Positions 17,838 through 27,072 of a stretch of 64,000 bases of DNA are shown here, in pieces. The stretch comes from Hymenobacter sp. H14-R3. GTDB taxonomy: Bacteria > Bacteroidota > Bacteroidia > Cytophagales > Hymenobacteraceae. Position 1 is the stretch's first letter, and every line of letters begins with the position of its first letter. The position numbers and the translations under genes are program-made. The notes under the pieces were generated by a model. It searched no databases. It saw nothing but the letters and a program-made list of their open reading frames with translations, and had not been told where the DNA came from. The stretch lies in contig NZ_JASITD010000002.1 of the NCBI RefSeq assembly GCF_030063445.1, forward strand, positions 327,773 to 391,772, in the 5' to 3' direction.

Positions 17838-19019
17838 ATGCAAGTAAAAGAAGTAGTTATCGTAGCCGCCGTGCGCACGCCAATTGGCTCGTTTGGCGGC
17901 GCCCTGGCCTCGCTCTCGGCCACTGAGCTGGGCGCCATTGCCCTGAAAGGGGCCCTGGACAAGGCTGGCGTAGCGCCCGAGTTGGTTGAGCAGGTGATTA
18001 TGGGCAACGTGATTTCGGCTAACCTGGGCCAGGCCCCGGCCCGCCAGGCGGCCAAGAAAGCCGGCCTGCCCGACACCGTGGAATGCACCACCGTGAACAA
18101 GGTGTGTGCCTCGGGCTCAAAAGCCATTATGTATGCTGCCCAGGCGATTATGCTGGGTCAGGCCGAGGTTATTCTGGCCGGTGGCATGGAGAGCATGAGC
18201 AACGTGCCCTACTACCTCGATAAAGCCCGCTTCGGCGCTAAGTATGGTAATGGCCAGATGATTGACGGCCTGGTGCGCGATGGTCTCTGGGACCCCTACC
18301 ACGACTACGCCATGGGCAACGCGGCCGATGCCACGGCCGCCCACTACGGCATCACCCGCGAGGAGCAGGATGCCTTTGCGCGCCAGAGCTACGAGCGCAG
18401 CGCCGCCGCCGCCCAGGCCGGCAAAAAGAAGGATGAGATTGTGCCCGTGACGATTACGGTGCGCGGCAAGGAAACCATCGTCAGCGACGACGAGGAGTAC
18501 ACCAAGGTGCAGTTTGAGAAGTTTGCCGGCCTGAAGGCGGCCTTCACCAAAGAGGGCACCGTGACGGCGGCCAACGCTTCGACCCTCAACGACGGCGCGG
18601 CGGCCGTGCTGCTCATGAGCCGCGAAAAGGCGGAGGAGCTGGGCATTAAGCCGCTGGCCCTCATCCGCGGTTTTGCCGATGCTGAGCAGGCGCCGGAGTG
18701 GTTTACGACCACACCGTCCATCGCTATTCCGAAGGCGTTAAAGAATGCGGGCCTGGAGGCGAAAGACGTTGATTTCTACGAGATTAACGAGGCTTTTTCG
18801 GTGGTTTCGCTGGCTAACAACAAGCTGCTCAGCCTGGAAGGCACCAAGGTGAACGTGTACGGCGGCGCCGTGAGCCTGGGCCACCCGCTGGGGGCTTCGG
18901 GCGCGCGCATTGTGACCACGCTGCTGAGCGTGTTGCAGCAGGAAGGCGGCAAAATCGGCGTTACCGGTATTTGCAATGGCGGCGGCGGGGCCAGCTCCAT
19001 TGTGTTAGAAAAGCTATAG
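17838..19019 (+). CDS. Acetyl-CoA C-acetyltransferase (thiolase)
   Basis: A 393-residue thiolase of full family length. The nucleophile is C90 in VNKVCASGSKA. The C-terminal catalytic motifs are NEAFS near residue 318, GGAVSLGHPLGASGAR near 340 and the second cysteine in GICNGGGGASS near 379. It condenses two acetyl-CoA to acetoacetyl-CoA, or runs the reverse reaction in fatty-acid and amino-acid breakdown. It appears monocistronic, with its own promoter and operator candidate upstream and a terminator-like repeat downstream. Confidence 0.94.
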   Translation: MQVKEVVIVAAVRTPIGSFGGALASLSATELGAIALKGALDKAGVAPELVEQVIMGNVISANLGQAPARQAAKKAGLPDTVECTTVNKVCASGSKAIMYAAQAIMLGQAEVILAGGMESMSNVPYYLDKARFGAKYGNGQMIDGLVRDGLWDPYHDYAMGNAADATAAHYGITREEQDAFARQSYERSAAAAQAGKKKDEIVPVTITVRGKETIVSDDEEYTKVQFEKFAGLKAAFTKEGTVTAANASTLNDGAAAVLLMSREKAEELGIKPLALIRGFADAEQAPEWFTTTPSIAIPKALKNAGLEAKDVDFYEINEAFSVVSLANNKLLSLEGTKVNVYGGAVSLGHPLGASGARIVTTLLSVLQQEGGKIGVTGICNGGGGASSIVLEKL

Positions 19020-19038
19020 CGCAAGGTTTTGCGAGGTT

Positions 19039-19101
19039 AAAAGAGGTTTCGCAAGTTAGAAGGGGTTTCGTTTGGTCTTCGGACTGGGCGGGACCTCTTT
19101 T
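19039..19101 (+). terminator. Terminator-like inverted repeat after thiolase
   Basis: Arms AAAAGAGGT (19039-19047) and ACCTCTTTT (19093-19101), followed by more T, enclose a loop rich in GGTTTCG repeats. It lies just after the thiolase stop. Confidence 0.55.
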
Positions 19102-19186
19102 TTTTGGGGTAAGTGAGCTTGATTAGGGGAGGAACACGAAAAATTGAGTAGGTTGGCAGCGTCATTCACCTTACTCTCTGCTGCTT

Positions 19187-20629
19187 ATGAAACACTTGCC
19201 TGCTTTTTTACTGACTTTTGGCTGGCCCGTACTTGCGGCGGGGCTACTGCTGGGCGGGTGCAGCCCGCGCGCCGGGTCGGTAGTGACTACCCCGCCGGCG
19301 GCGGCGGCTGCGGCTGCGGTGGCAACAGTGCCGGCCGCGCCGGCTTTTCAGATTCCGGTGGAGTATTACACCCTGCCCAATGGGCTGCGGGTGGTGCTTT
19401 CGCCCGACCATACGGCCCCCACGGCCACGGTGGCCGCGTATTACAACGTGGGCTTTCGCAACGAGCCGCGCAACCGCACGGGCTACGCGCATCTATTTGA
19501 ACACCTGATGTTTCAGGGCTCGAAAAACCTGGGCAAGATGGAGTTTGTCAACCTCATTCAGCAGAATGGTGGGGCAATGAACGGCTCGACGCGCTTCGAC
19601 TTTACCAACTACTACGAGGTGGTACCGAGCAACAAGCTCGAAACCATTTTGTGGGCCGAGGCCGACCGCATGCGCGGCACCGCCCTCACGCCGGCCAGCC
19701 TGGCCAACCAGCAGGGCGTGGTAAAAAGCGAGGTGCGCGTGAACGTGCTCAACCAGCCCTACGGCGGCTTTCCGTGGCTCGACATGCCCCAGAAAGCCAA
19801 CAAGAACTGGAACAACGCGCACAATTTTTATGGCGACCTGAAGGACCTCGACGCGGCCACGCTGCCCGATGCGCAGGCATTTTTCAAGACCTATTACTCG
19901 CCCGCCAACGCCGTGCTGGCCGTGGTGGGCGACTTTGAGCCCGCCCAGGCCAAGGCGTGGGTCGAGCAGTACTACGCCACTATTCCGGGTGCCCCGCGCC
20001 CGCCCAAGCCCGACCTCACCGAGCCGCGCCAAGAGGCCGAGCAGCGCTTCACGCAGGATGACAAGCTGGCCACCAAGCCCGCGCTGGCCTTCGCCTACCA
20101 CATGCCCGAGCGCAACACGCCGGAATATTACGCGCTGATTTTGCTCGACCAGATTTTGTTGCAGGGCAAGGACAGCCGCCTCTACCAGGCCATGGTGCAA
20201 CGGCGCGGCCTCACCGACAACGTGAACGGCGGCATCAATTACCTTGGTAACGCCTTCAATTACAGCGGCCCCATGCTGTGGATGGGCGACCTCACCTACG
20301 ACCAGACCGTGAAGGCCGACTCGGTGGTGAGCGTACTCGACCAGGAAATAAACCGCCTGGCTAAAGGTGGCGTGAGCCAGGCCACCCTCGACCTGGCGGT
20401 GATAAAGCTGCGCAGCTCGCTCTACGACCAGCTCAGCGGGTCAGACAACTTTGGGCGGGCTGATTTGCTGGCCGCGTTTGCGCTGTTCGACAACGACCCC
20501 GGCCGCATCAACCGGCTGGAGGCGGAGTTTCGGAAGGTGACGCCCGAGCTGATGCAGCAGACCATCCGCGACTACCTGCGGCCCACCAACCGCACCATTC
20601 TGCTCGTTAACCCGCTGGCTAAAAACTGA
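19187..20629 (+). CDS. M16 family zinc peptidase, catalytic subunit, lipoprotein
   Basis: A 480-residue insulinase-like (M16) peptidase. A lipoprotein signal ends in the LLLGGC lipobox near residue 24. The inverted zinc motif HLFEH appears near residue 101 in GYAHLFEHLMFQGSKN, and the distal Glu region is retained near residues 170-185. It is the zinc-binding half of a two-protein M16B enzyme, anchored in the envelope. The next gene overlaps its stop codon and encodes the non-catalytic half. Substrates are unknown short peptides. Confidence 0.92.
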   Translation: MKHLPAFLLTFGWPVLAAGLLLGGCSPRAGSVVTTPPAAAAAAAVATVPAAPAFQIPVEYYTLPNGLRVVLSPDHTAPTATVAAYYNVGFRNEPRNRTGYAHLFEHLMFQGSKNLGKMEFVNLIQQNGGAMNGSTRFDFTNYYEVVPSNKLETILWAEADRMRGTALTPASLANQQGVVKSEVRVNVLNQPYGGFPWLDMPQKANKNWNNAHNFYGDLKDLDAATLPDAQAFFKTYYSPANAVLAVVGDFEPAQAKAWVEQYYATIPGAPRPPKPDLTEPRQEAEQRFTQDDKLATKPALAFAYHMPERNTPEYYALILLDQILLQGKDSRLYQAMVQRRGLTDNVNGGINYLGNAFNYSGPMLWMGDLTYDQTVKADSVVSVLDQEINRLAKGGVSQATLDLAVIKLRSSLYDQLSGSDNFGRADLLAAFALFDNDPGRINRLEAEFRKVTPELMQQTIRDYLRPTNRTILLVNPLAKN

Positions 20630-22107
20630 TGCTTCCTATGAAAACCCTTGTTACCGGGCTGCTCAGCGCCGCCTGCTTTTCGCTGCTCGCCCTGCCGCCG
20701 GCCCTCGCCCAAACGACCCGGCCGAAGCCCAAAAAGCCGGCCCCTACGGCCAAAGCTGCGCCCGCCGCCCCGGCCGCGCCCCAGGAAACACCCCCGCCCG
20801 GCGCGGCCCCGCGCGACTTCAAGCTACCGCCGCGCGAAGAATTTACCCTGGCTAATGGCTTGCAGGCCAAGCTAGTGCCGTTTGGCGAGATTCCGAAGAC
20901 CACCGTGCTCATCACCATTCAGGCGGGCAACGTGCACGAGCCCGAGGGGCAGACGGGCATTGCCGACCTGCTAGCGCGGCTGCTGAAGGAGGGCACCCCC
21001 ACCCGGCCGGCCACCGCGCTGGCCGGGCAGGTAGCCGGCATGGGCGGCTCGCTCAGCATCAGCGCCGGGGCCGACCAAACCTACCTGCGGGCCGACTGCC
21101 TGAGCGAGTACGCGCCCCAGCTGCTGGCGCTGCTAGCCGACGTGGTGCAGCACCCCACCCTGCCGGCCGGCGAACTGCCGCGCCTCACCGCCGATTTTAA
21201 GCGGCAGCTGAACTTGCAGCGCGCTCAGCCAGGCTTCCAGGCCGAGCAAAAAATGCGCGAGGCCGTGTACGCGGGCCACCCCTACGGCCGCCCCCTGCCC
21301 ACCGATGCCCAGCTAGACGCCCTCACGCTGGTGCAGGCTAAAGCCTTCTACGACAAGGAGTACGGAGCCAGGCGCACCGCTATTTTTGTGGCCGGCAAGT
21401 TTGATGCGCCGGCGTTGCACCAGGCTATTGAGGCGGCGTGGGCCGCGTGGCCGGCCGGGCCGGCGCCGCTCATTCCGGTGGCTAAGGCGCTTACGCGGGC
21501 GGCGGTGCTGACCCAGGACCGGCCCGGCGCGCCGCAATCGACGCTCGTGCTTGGCCTGCCCGCTGTCGACCCCACCAACTCCGATTACGTGCGGCTGCGC
21601 GTGACCAACTCGCTGCTGGGCGGCTCGTTTGGCTCGCGCATCACGCGCAACATTCGGGAGGACAAGGGCTACACGTATTCGCCTTACAGCTACATCGATA
21701 CAAATTATCACACCGGCCTGTGGATAGAACAAGCCGACGTGACCACCAAGGACACTTATAACTCCCTGAAAGAGATTGTGAAGGAGATTGAGCTGCTGCA
21801 AAAGACGCCACCCTCGGCCGCCGAGCTGAAAGGAATTCAGAACTACGAAACCGGGATGTTTGTGCTGCGCAACTCCACGCCGGGCGGTATTATTAACCAA
21901 CTCAGCACCATGCACTTGCAAGGACTACCCGATACGTACCTGACCGAGCAGGTGCAGAACATCAACGCTGTCACGCCCGCGCAGGTCAGCGCCACGGCGC
22001 GCCAGTACATCCGCCCCGAGGCCATGACGACCGTGGTGGTGGGCGACCAGAAGGTGATTGCGCCCCAGCTCAAGCAGTACAGGGATTCGCAAAAAAAGCC
22101 GCTGTAG
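20629..22107 (+). CDS. M16 family peptidase-like partner subunit
   Basis: A 492-residue M16 homologue with a signal peptide (FSLLALPPALAQ) and a Pro/Ala-rich linker. The HxxEH zinc motif is missing: the matching site reads TGIADLLARLLKEGT. The C-terminal half keeps FGSRITRNIREDKGYTYSPYS, which holds the Arg and Tyr that M16B partner subunits supply for substrate binding. It overlaps the previous stop by one base. A Met nine bases downstream (20638) is an equally good start. The two genes should form a heterodimeric periplasmic peptidase. Confidence 0.9.
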   Translation: MLPMKTLVTGLLSAACFSLLALPPALAQTTRPKPKKPAPTAKAAPAAPAAPQETPPPGAAPRDFKLPPREEFTLANGLQAKLVPFGEIPKTTVLITIQAGNVHEPEGQTGIADLLARLLKEGTPTRPATALAGQVAGMGGSLSISAGADQTYLRADCLSEYAPQLLALLADVVQHPTLPAGELPRLTADFKRQLNLQRAQPGFQAEQKMREAVYAGHPYGRPLPTDAQLDALTLVQAKAFYDKEYGARRTAIFVAGKFDAPALHQAIEAAWAAWPAGPAPLIPVAKALTRAAVLTQDRPGAPQSTLVLGLPAVDPTNSDYVRLRVTNSLLGGSFGSRITRNIREDKGYTYSPYSYIDTNYHTGLWIEQADVTTKDTYNSLKEIVKEIELLQKTPPSAAELKGIQNYETGMFVLRNSTPGGIINQLSTMHLQGLPDTYLTEQVQNINAVTPAQVSATARQYIRPEAMTTVVVGDQKVIAPQLKQYRDSQKKPL

Positions 22108-22116
22108 GCAGTCAGC

Positions 22117-22222
22117 CATTTTTAGCGCAAAGTTTGGCAAAGTTGGCAGAGTTTCGCAAAGGCTGAGGCAGCTGACTCCGCGAAACTCTGCCAACTTTGC
22201 CAAACTTTGCGCTAAAAAAATG
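22117..22222. repeat. Long inverted repeat with a perfect 34-bp stem
   Basis: Left arm 22117-22157 and right arm 22180-22222 share a perfect 34-bp core running from AGCGCAAAGT to GAGTTTCGC, flanked on both outsides by T/A runs. The loop (AAAGGCTGAGGCAGCTGACTCC) can fold further. It fills most of the gap between the M16 partner gene and the MORN-type gene and could end transcription on either strand. Confidence 0.85.
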
Positions 22223-22243
22223 CCTGGGCGCGTTGTACCCCCT

Positions 22244-23692
22244 ATGCGATATCTGTTGTTATTTTTACTGCTGCCGTTGGCTTCCCAAGCCCAACGCTCT
22301 CAGCGTGTTACGATTTGGTTTGACTCGACTAAGCTGCATCCACACGAGATATTCCGGGCTCTCGTAGCCCGCGATACCGTGATGCAGGGCCCCTACAAGC
22401 GCTTTTACCCCAATGGCCGCCTCGAAGCCCAAACCCGCTACACCGACGGCAAGCGCGACTCGCTCTACGTGGAGTTTCACGCTAACCGCGGGCGGCGGCT
22501 AGAGGCTACCTACTTGGCCGGCGTGCGCCAGGGGCCCTTCAAAACCTACTACGCCGATGGCAAGGTGGCCCAGGTCGGTACCTTCCTCGACGACGAGCCC
22601 AGCGGCCCGCTCACTACCTACTTCCCCACCGGCGAAATCAAGCTGCAAACCACCCTCGTGAAGGGCCAGCCCAACGGCGCGGTGCGCGAGCTTTACGCCA
22701 ATGGCCAGGCCGCCGCTGAGGTCACCTACGTGGACGGCCAGCCCAACGGGCCGGTGAAGTTCTTTTATCCCAGCGGCAAGGTACAGAGCGAAGGCACCCT
22801 GCGTAATGGCCTGCTGGCCAGCTCTTACAAAACGTACTTTGAAACCGGCCAGCTCGAAAGCGAGACGGTGATGAACGACAAAACCGGCAAGGGCAGCTAC
22901 CGCGCCTATTACCCCACCGGCCAGCTCCAAACCGAAGGCACCTACGCCCCCGGGGCCTTGCGTGAGCGCCAGGTTACCAACAAGCTCGGCGACGACCTCA
23001 CCAAGCGCGTGGCCCCGCGCACCGGCACCGCCGCCCTCGACGGCCCCGCCACTTCGTACTACGAAAGCGGCAAGGTGCGCGGCAAAACCACCTACCGCCT
23101 GGGCACGCCCACCGGCCGCGGCCTGGGCTACTACGAAAGCGGCCAGCTAAAGGAAGAAACCGACTACGCCGCCCAGGGCCGCGACCGCAAAGTAACGCGC
23201 TACTACGACGCCGCCGGCCAGCCACGCCAGGCCGAGGAGCAGTACAAAAACAACCGCTCGGCCGGCACCTGGCGCGAGTTTTACCCCGACGGCAAAACCC
23301 CGCGCCAAGTAGAAACCTACGGCCTCACCGGCAAGCTCACCGGCGAACGCGTGACGTATTTTGACACCGGCAAAGTGCAAACGCGCCAGCAATTCGATAT
23401 TAATGGCTTGCAAACCGGGCTGGGCCAGGAGTTTTACGCCAGCGGCCAGGCCCGCAAGGAGGCCAACTACCTCAAGGGCCTGTTGGTGGGGGCCTTCCAG
23501 GAGTTTCACGACGATGGCAGCCCGGCCGTGACGGGCCTCTACAAAAATGGCAAGCAAAGCGGCGACTGGACCTACTACAAAGCTGACGGCCACAATATTG
23601 CGCGCCAGGTAACGTACCGCGACGGCAAGCCCGCCGGGGCCACCACCCGCACCAAACTCAACGGCAAGCCCTACGTGCCGAAAAAAAAGTAG
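22244..23692 (+). CDS. Secreted MORN/YwqK-type repeat protein
   Basis: A 482-residue protein starting at MRYLLLFLLLPLASQAQ, a clear signal peptide. An earlier in-frame Met (22058) would place coding sequence through the inverted repeat and was rejected. The rest is about a dozen MORN_2-like repeats of some 22-25 residues with the pattern YYxxGxxxxEGxY, such as FKTYYADGKVAQVGTF, YRAYYPTGQLQTEGTY and FREFYPDGK-like units. Such proteins are often labelled antitoxin YwqK family, but no toxin partner is visible. The role is unknown, perhaps an envelope scaffold. The TAG stop is supplied by the next inverted repeat. Confidence 0.85.
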   Translation: MRYLLLFLLLPLASQAQRSQRVTIWFDSTKLHPHEIFRALVARDTVMQGPYKRFYPNGRLEAQTRYTDGKRDSLYVEFHANRGRRLEATYLAGVRQGPFKTYYADGKVAQVGTFLDDEPSGPLTTYFPTGEIKLQTTLVKGQPNGAVRELYANGQAAAEVTYVDGQPNGPVKFFYPSGKVQSEGTLRNGLLASSYKTYFETGQLESETVMNDKTGKGSYRAYYPTGQLQTEGTYAPGALRERQVTNKLGDDLTKRVAPRTGTAALDGPATSYYESGKVRGKTTYRLGTPTGRGLGYYESGQLKEETDYAAQGRDRKVTRYYDAAGQPRQAEEQYKNNRSAGTWREFYPDGKTPRQVETYGLTGKLTGERVTYFDTGKVQTRQQFDINGLQTGLGQEFYASGQARKEANYLKGLLVGAFQEFHDDGSPAVTGLYKNGKQSGDWTYYKADGHNIARQVTYRDGKPAGATTRTKLNGKPYVPKKK

Positions 23693-23794
23693 CGTAAGCT
23701 TTAGCTTGCGAGTGAGCGCAGCGAACAGGCGGGACCGAACGACCCTGGCGCAAGATGCTCGCTGCGCTCACTCGCAAGCTAAAGCTTACGCTAC
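23689..23794. repeat. Perfect 36-bp inverted repeat carrying two stop codons
   Basis: Arms 23689-23724 and 23759-23794 are exact complements (outer end GTAGCGTAAGC, inner end GAGCGCAGCGA). The repeat lies between convergent genes. The left arm contributes the TAG stop of the MORN-type gene (23690-23692). The right arm contributes the first base pair of the TAG stop of topB (23794-23796, minus). The segment AAGCTTTAGCTTGC recurs in the repeat at 40902. Confidence 0.9.
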
Positions 23795-26367
23795 TAACTG
23801 AATACGGGTACCACGCGGCCCTCCTCCACTTTCAGCGCGGCGTCGTATTTCTTGCCGGTTTTGGCTGATAAGAACCCCTTGATAACCCCCGTTTCGCCGC
23901 GGCGGAGCAACTGGCGCAACTGCGTATCAGTCAGCTTTTTACCACCCCACTCGAAGGGCACCCGGAACTGACAGTCTTCGCGGAAGCGGGAGCAGCCGAA
24001 GGCGCTGCTACCCTTGAGCATGGTGCCAAGCTTGCACACGGGGCACGGAATCTGGCCGGGGTCGGTGGCGGTGGTGGGCTTGCTTTCGGCGGCGGGCACC
24101 AGCTCGGGGTTGAGGCTGGCGTCGAGCACCAGCGCGCCGTCGAGCTTCTCGCCCGCGCCCGTCATGAAGCCTTTTATGAGTTGCGTACGGCCCTTGGCAA
24201 ACAGACTCTTCACCTGCGAGTCGGTCAGCTTTTTGCCCAAAATCTCGGTGGGTAGCCGGAACTGGCAGCCCTCGCGGAAGCGGGCGCAGCCGAAGGCCGT
24301 TTTGCCGCGCAGGATGTGGCCGGTTTTGCAGGCGGGGCAGGTTCCTAAGCTGTTAGCTGTTAGCTGTTGGCTGTTAGCTTTTTCCTTGGGGGCGGCCGCT
24401 ATTCGGCTGGCAGCCTTGGCTTGTTCAGGGCTGCCAGCTAGCGGCTGAGAGTTGGCAGTTGACGAAACGGCCCGGCCGCTACGGTCGGTTTTCACCTCCT
24501 GCACCATCTCGCGCACCAGGCCCTTTAGCTCGTCCAGGAACTGGTCGGAGGGCAATTCGTTGCGCTCAATTTGACGTAACTTCTTCTCCCACTGGCCAGT
24601 AAGCTCCGCCGATTTTAGGGTGGGGTTGGTGATGAGGCCAATCAGCTCGACGCCGGTGGGCGTGGGTAGCAGGCGCTTTTTATCGCGCCGGATGTAGTTG
24701 CGCTTGAACAGCGTTTCGATGATGGCGGCGCGGGTGCTGGGGCGGCCAATGCCGCTTTCCTTCATGGCCAGGCGCAGCTCCTCGTCGTCGATGTTGCGGC
24801 CGGCCGTTTCCATGCCGCGCAGCAGGCTGGCCTCGGTGTAGTCTTTGGGCGGCTGGGTCATCTTGCTTTCCAGGCGCGGCTGGTGGGGGCCACTTTCGCC
24901 CTTGGCGAAGCTGGGCAGCACGGTGCTCACCACGTCGTCGTCGTCGTTGCCGGTGGCGGCCTTATCAGTAGCCGCGCCGGCGGGGGCGGCGGGCTTGGGC
25001 GCGGTTTGCTGGGCCGGGTCGCCGTAGACCACGCGCCAGCCGGGGCTGAGAATCTGGCGGCCGCGCACCCGAAACAGGTACTCGGCAGCCTCGGCCAGCA
25101 CGGTGGTGTTGCTCACCTCGCAGTCGGGGTAGAAGGCGGCGATGAAGCGACGCACGATGATGTCGTACACGCTGGTTTCCATGCCGCCGCCGGGCCCGCC
25201 GCTACCCGTCGGGATGATGGCGTGGTGGTCGGTTACCTTGTTGTTGTTGAATACCTTAGGCGTCTTCGGAATCTTATTGGCCAGCAGCGGCGCGGTGAGA
25301 TTCGAGTAGCCGATTCCCTTCAGAATACCCGGGATTTTGGGGTACACATCGTCGGGCAAAAACGTGGTATCGACGCGCGGGTAGCTCACGGCCTTCTTCT
25401 CGTAGAGGGCCTGCACAATCTTGAGCGTATCCTCGGCCGAGAGGCTCAGCTGGTTGTTGCACTGCACTTGCAGCGCGGTGAGGTCGAAGAGGCGCGGCGG
25501 CGACTCGCGGCCTTTTTTAATCTCAACATTCGTGACGGTGAGCGGCGCGGGACGCACGGCGGCCAGGGCTTGGTTGGCCTCGTCTTCCTTCACGAAGTAG
25601 CCCAGCGCCCGCAGGCGGCTCTGCTCGTCGGGGGCGTCCTGGGCTTGCTTTTGCTCGGCCTCGGTGTTGATGCGCGTAAAGGTGGTATCGCGGTACTGCG
25701 TTTTCAGCACCCAGTACGGCTCGGGCCGGAAGTTGGTGATTTCGTGGTGGCGGGCCACCAGCAAGGCCAGCGTGGGCGTTTGCACCCGCCCGATACTGAG
25801 CAGCTGCTTGTCCTGGTAGGTGGTGTATTTGAGGGTGAAGAGGCGCGTGGCGTTGAGGCCCAGCAGCCAGTCGCCCACCGCGCGGCTGCGCCCGGCCTGG
25901 TAGAGGCTGTCGAATTCCTTACCGTCGCGCAGGTTATTAAACCCCTGGCGGATAGCCTCTTCCGTGAGCGACGAAATCCAGAGGCGCTTCACTGGCTTGC
26001 GGCACTTGGCCTCGTGAATAACCCAGCGCTGAATGACCTCGCCCTCCTGCCCGGCATCGCCGCAGTTGATGACCTCGGTGGCCGCGTCGAGCAGGCGCTT
26101 GATGGTGTTGAACTGCTTGACCACGCCCTCGTCGCGGCGCATGAGCTTGATGCCGAACTGCTCGGGTATCATGGGCAGGTCGTGCAGGTTCCAGCGCTTC
26201 CACTCGGGGCGGTAGTCGTCGGGCTCCTTAAGCTGGCAGAAGTGCCCAAACGTCCAGGTTACCTGGTAGCCGTTGCCCTCGTAGTAGCCGTCCATGCGCC
26301 GGTCGGCCCCGATAACCTGGGCAATTTCGCGGGCCACACTGGGCTTTTCGGCAAGGCAAACTTTCAT
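23794..26367 (-). CDS. topB: DNA topoisomerase III with C-terminal repeat domains
   Basis: An 857-residue type IA topoisomerase. It has the TOPRIM start MKVCLAEKPSVAREIAQVIG, the acidic CGDAGQEGE motif near residue 102, SIGRVQTPTLALL near 193, and the active-site tyrosine Y329 in SYPRVDT. The C-terminus holds two Toprim_Crpt-type repeats (GxTAFGCARFREGCQFRLP and SSAFGCSRFREDCQFRVP, each followed by KKLTDxQ) with Cys pairs that may bind zinc. It unlinks single-stranded or hemicatenated DNA. Before the first Crpt repeat lies a linker with ANSQQLTANS, encoded by repeat-like DNA (24346-24380). Confidence 0.93.
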   Translation of the reverse strand: MKVCLAEKPSVAREIAQVIGADRRMDGYYEGNGYQVTWTFGHFCQLKEPDDYRPEWKRWNLHDLPMIPEQFGIKLMRRDEGVVKQFNTIKRLLDAATEVINCGDAGQEGEVIQRWVIHEAKCRKPVKRLWISSLTEEAIRQGFNNLRDGKEFDSLYQAGRSRAVGDWLLGLNATRLFTLKYTTYQDKQLLSIGRVQTPTLALLVARHHEITNFRPEPYWVLKTQYRDTTFTRINTEAEQKQAQDAPDEQSRLRALGYFVKEDEANQALAAVRPAPLTVTNVEIKKGRESPPRLFDLTALQVQCNNQLSLSAEDTLKIVQALYEKKAVSYPRVDTTFLPDDVYPKIPGILKGIGYSNLTAPLLANKIPKTPKVFNNNKVTDHHAIIPTGSGGPGGGMETSVYDIIVRRFIAAFYPDCEVSNTTVLAEAAEYLFRVRGRQILSPGWRVVYGDPAQQTAPKPAAPAGAATDKAATGNDDDDVVSTVLPSFAKGESGPHQPRLESKMTQPPKDYTEASLLRGMETAGRNIDDEELRLAMKESGIGRPSTRAAIIETLFKRNYIRRDKKRLLPTPTGVELIGLITNPTLKSAELTGQWEKKLRQIERNELPSDQFLDELKGLVREMVQEVKTDRSGRAVSSTANSQPLAGSPEQAKAASRIAAAPKEKANSQQLTANSLGTCPACKTGHILRGKTAFGCARFREGCQFRLPTEILGKKLTDSQVKSLFAKGRTQLIKGFMTGAGEKLDGALVLDASLNPELVPAAESKPTTATDPGQIPCPVCKLGTMLKGSSAFGCSRFREDCQFRVPFEWGGKKLTDTQLRQLLRRGETGVIKGFLSAKTGKKYDAALKVEEGRVVPVFS

Positions 26368-26488
26368 CGCAGATTTAGACAGATTACGCGGATTTCGCAG
26401 ATTTCGGCGGCGTGTTCAATCAACAAAAATACGGTGTGAAAAGGTCGGCTTTATCCAATCAGTTTGGTTGGGAGTTGGTTAGCGAGTT

Positions 26489-26950
26489 TTAGTGAAAATA
26501 CTTGGATTTAAGCTTCCGTTTGATAAATTTTGGGAGCTGATGCGTGTGGAACTCCTCCAGCGCCTGCTCTTCGCTTCGGCGGCTGAAGTCGCAATAAAAT
26601 AGCAGCTCGGCGGTTACTGCTGGCACCCCGAGAATGCCCGCCGCTGGCACAGCTTTGCCTGCTGAACCAACTATTGGACCGTTGCTGAGCGCAAAGCTGC
26701 CGCCCCCACCGCTATGCTCTTGGGGTTGCGATGCCACTACAACAGCAACTCCCAGCGCGGCCAGTATGGTGCCTGCTAGTACACAGCTTCACGCTCGGCG
26801 CTTGGCGGCAAACAGCCGGTGGATGGCCGCCACCGTATCGGATGCGGCCGGTGTGAAAGTAGCCGCGGGAGTAGTGGCGAGGGCCTGCGCCTGGGTGGTG
26901 GCGGGGAAGCTGGCCAGCTCCAGGGCAATTGGCAAGAGTAGCGTTTTCAT
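26489..26950 (-). pseudogene. Broken paralogue of the downstream small membrane protein
   Basis: Reading the minus strand from the ATG at 26950 gives MKTLLLPIALELASFPATTQ and onward to AAKRRA. An in-frame TGA follows at 26789-26791 (codon 54), and the same frame then continues to SKYFH at 26489. Both halves match the intact 171-residue protein at 27073-27588: DTVAAIHRLFAAKRR against DTVAALHQLFERGRA, and DFSRRSEEQALEEF with LPKFIKRKLKSKYF against DQYSRLNEKQALMDL with LPKRVRRQLTPAYF. A CGA-to-TGA change would explain the break. Its function was presumably the same as its neighbour's. Confidence 0.75.
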
Positions 26951-27072
26951 AGCGCAGAAAGAGCAAGTGACGGCAGCGAATTATGGGGCAATGCTGACGT
27001 TTTCAGAAGGCAGAAACCCGTTATTTAAGCAGCGAAAGGCCCCGAAATGCTGAGCAGGAAGCGAGGTGCCGC

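Noticed and set aside
22058..22243. An extended start of the MORN-type protein
   Set aside because: The extension would be encoded by a perfect inverted repeat and would put the signal peptide inside the protein. The start at 22244 is better.
24883..26439. A 518-codon frame antisense to topB
   Set aside because: TopB catalytic motifs are complete on the other strand and the antisense frame is repetitive without any domain.
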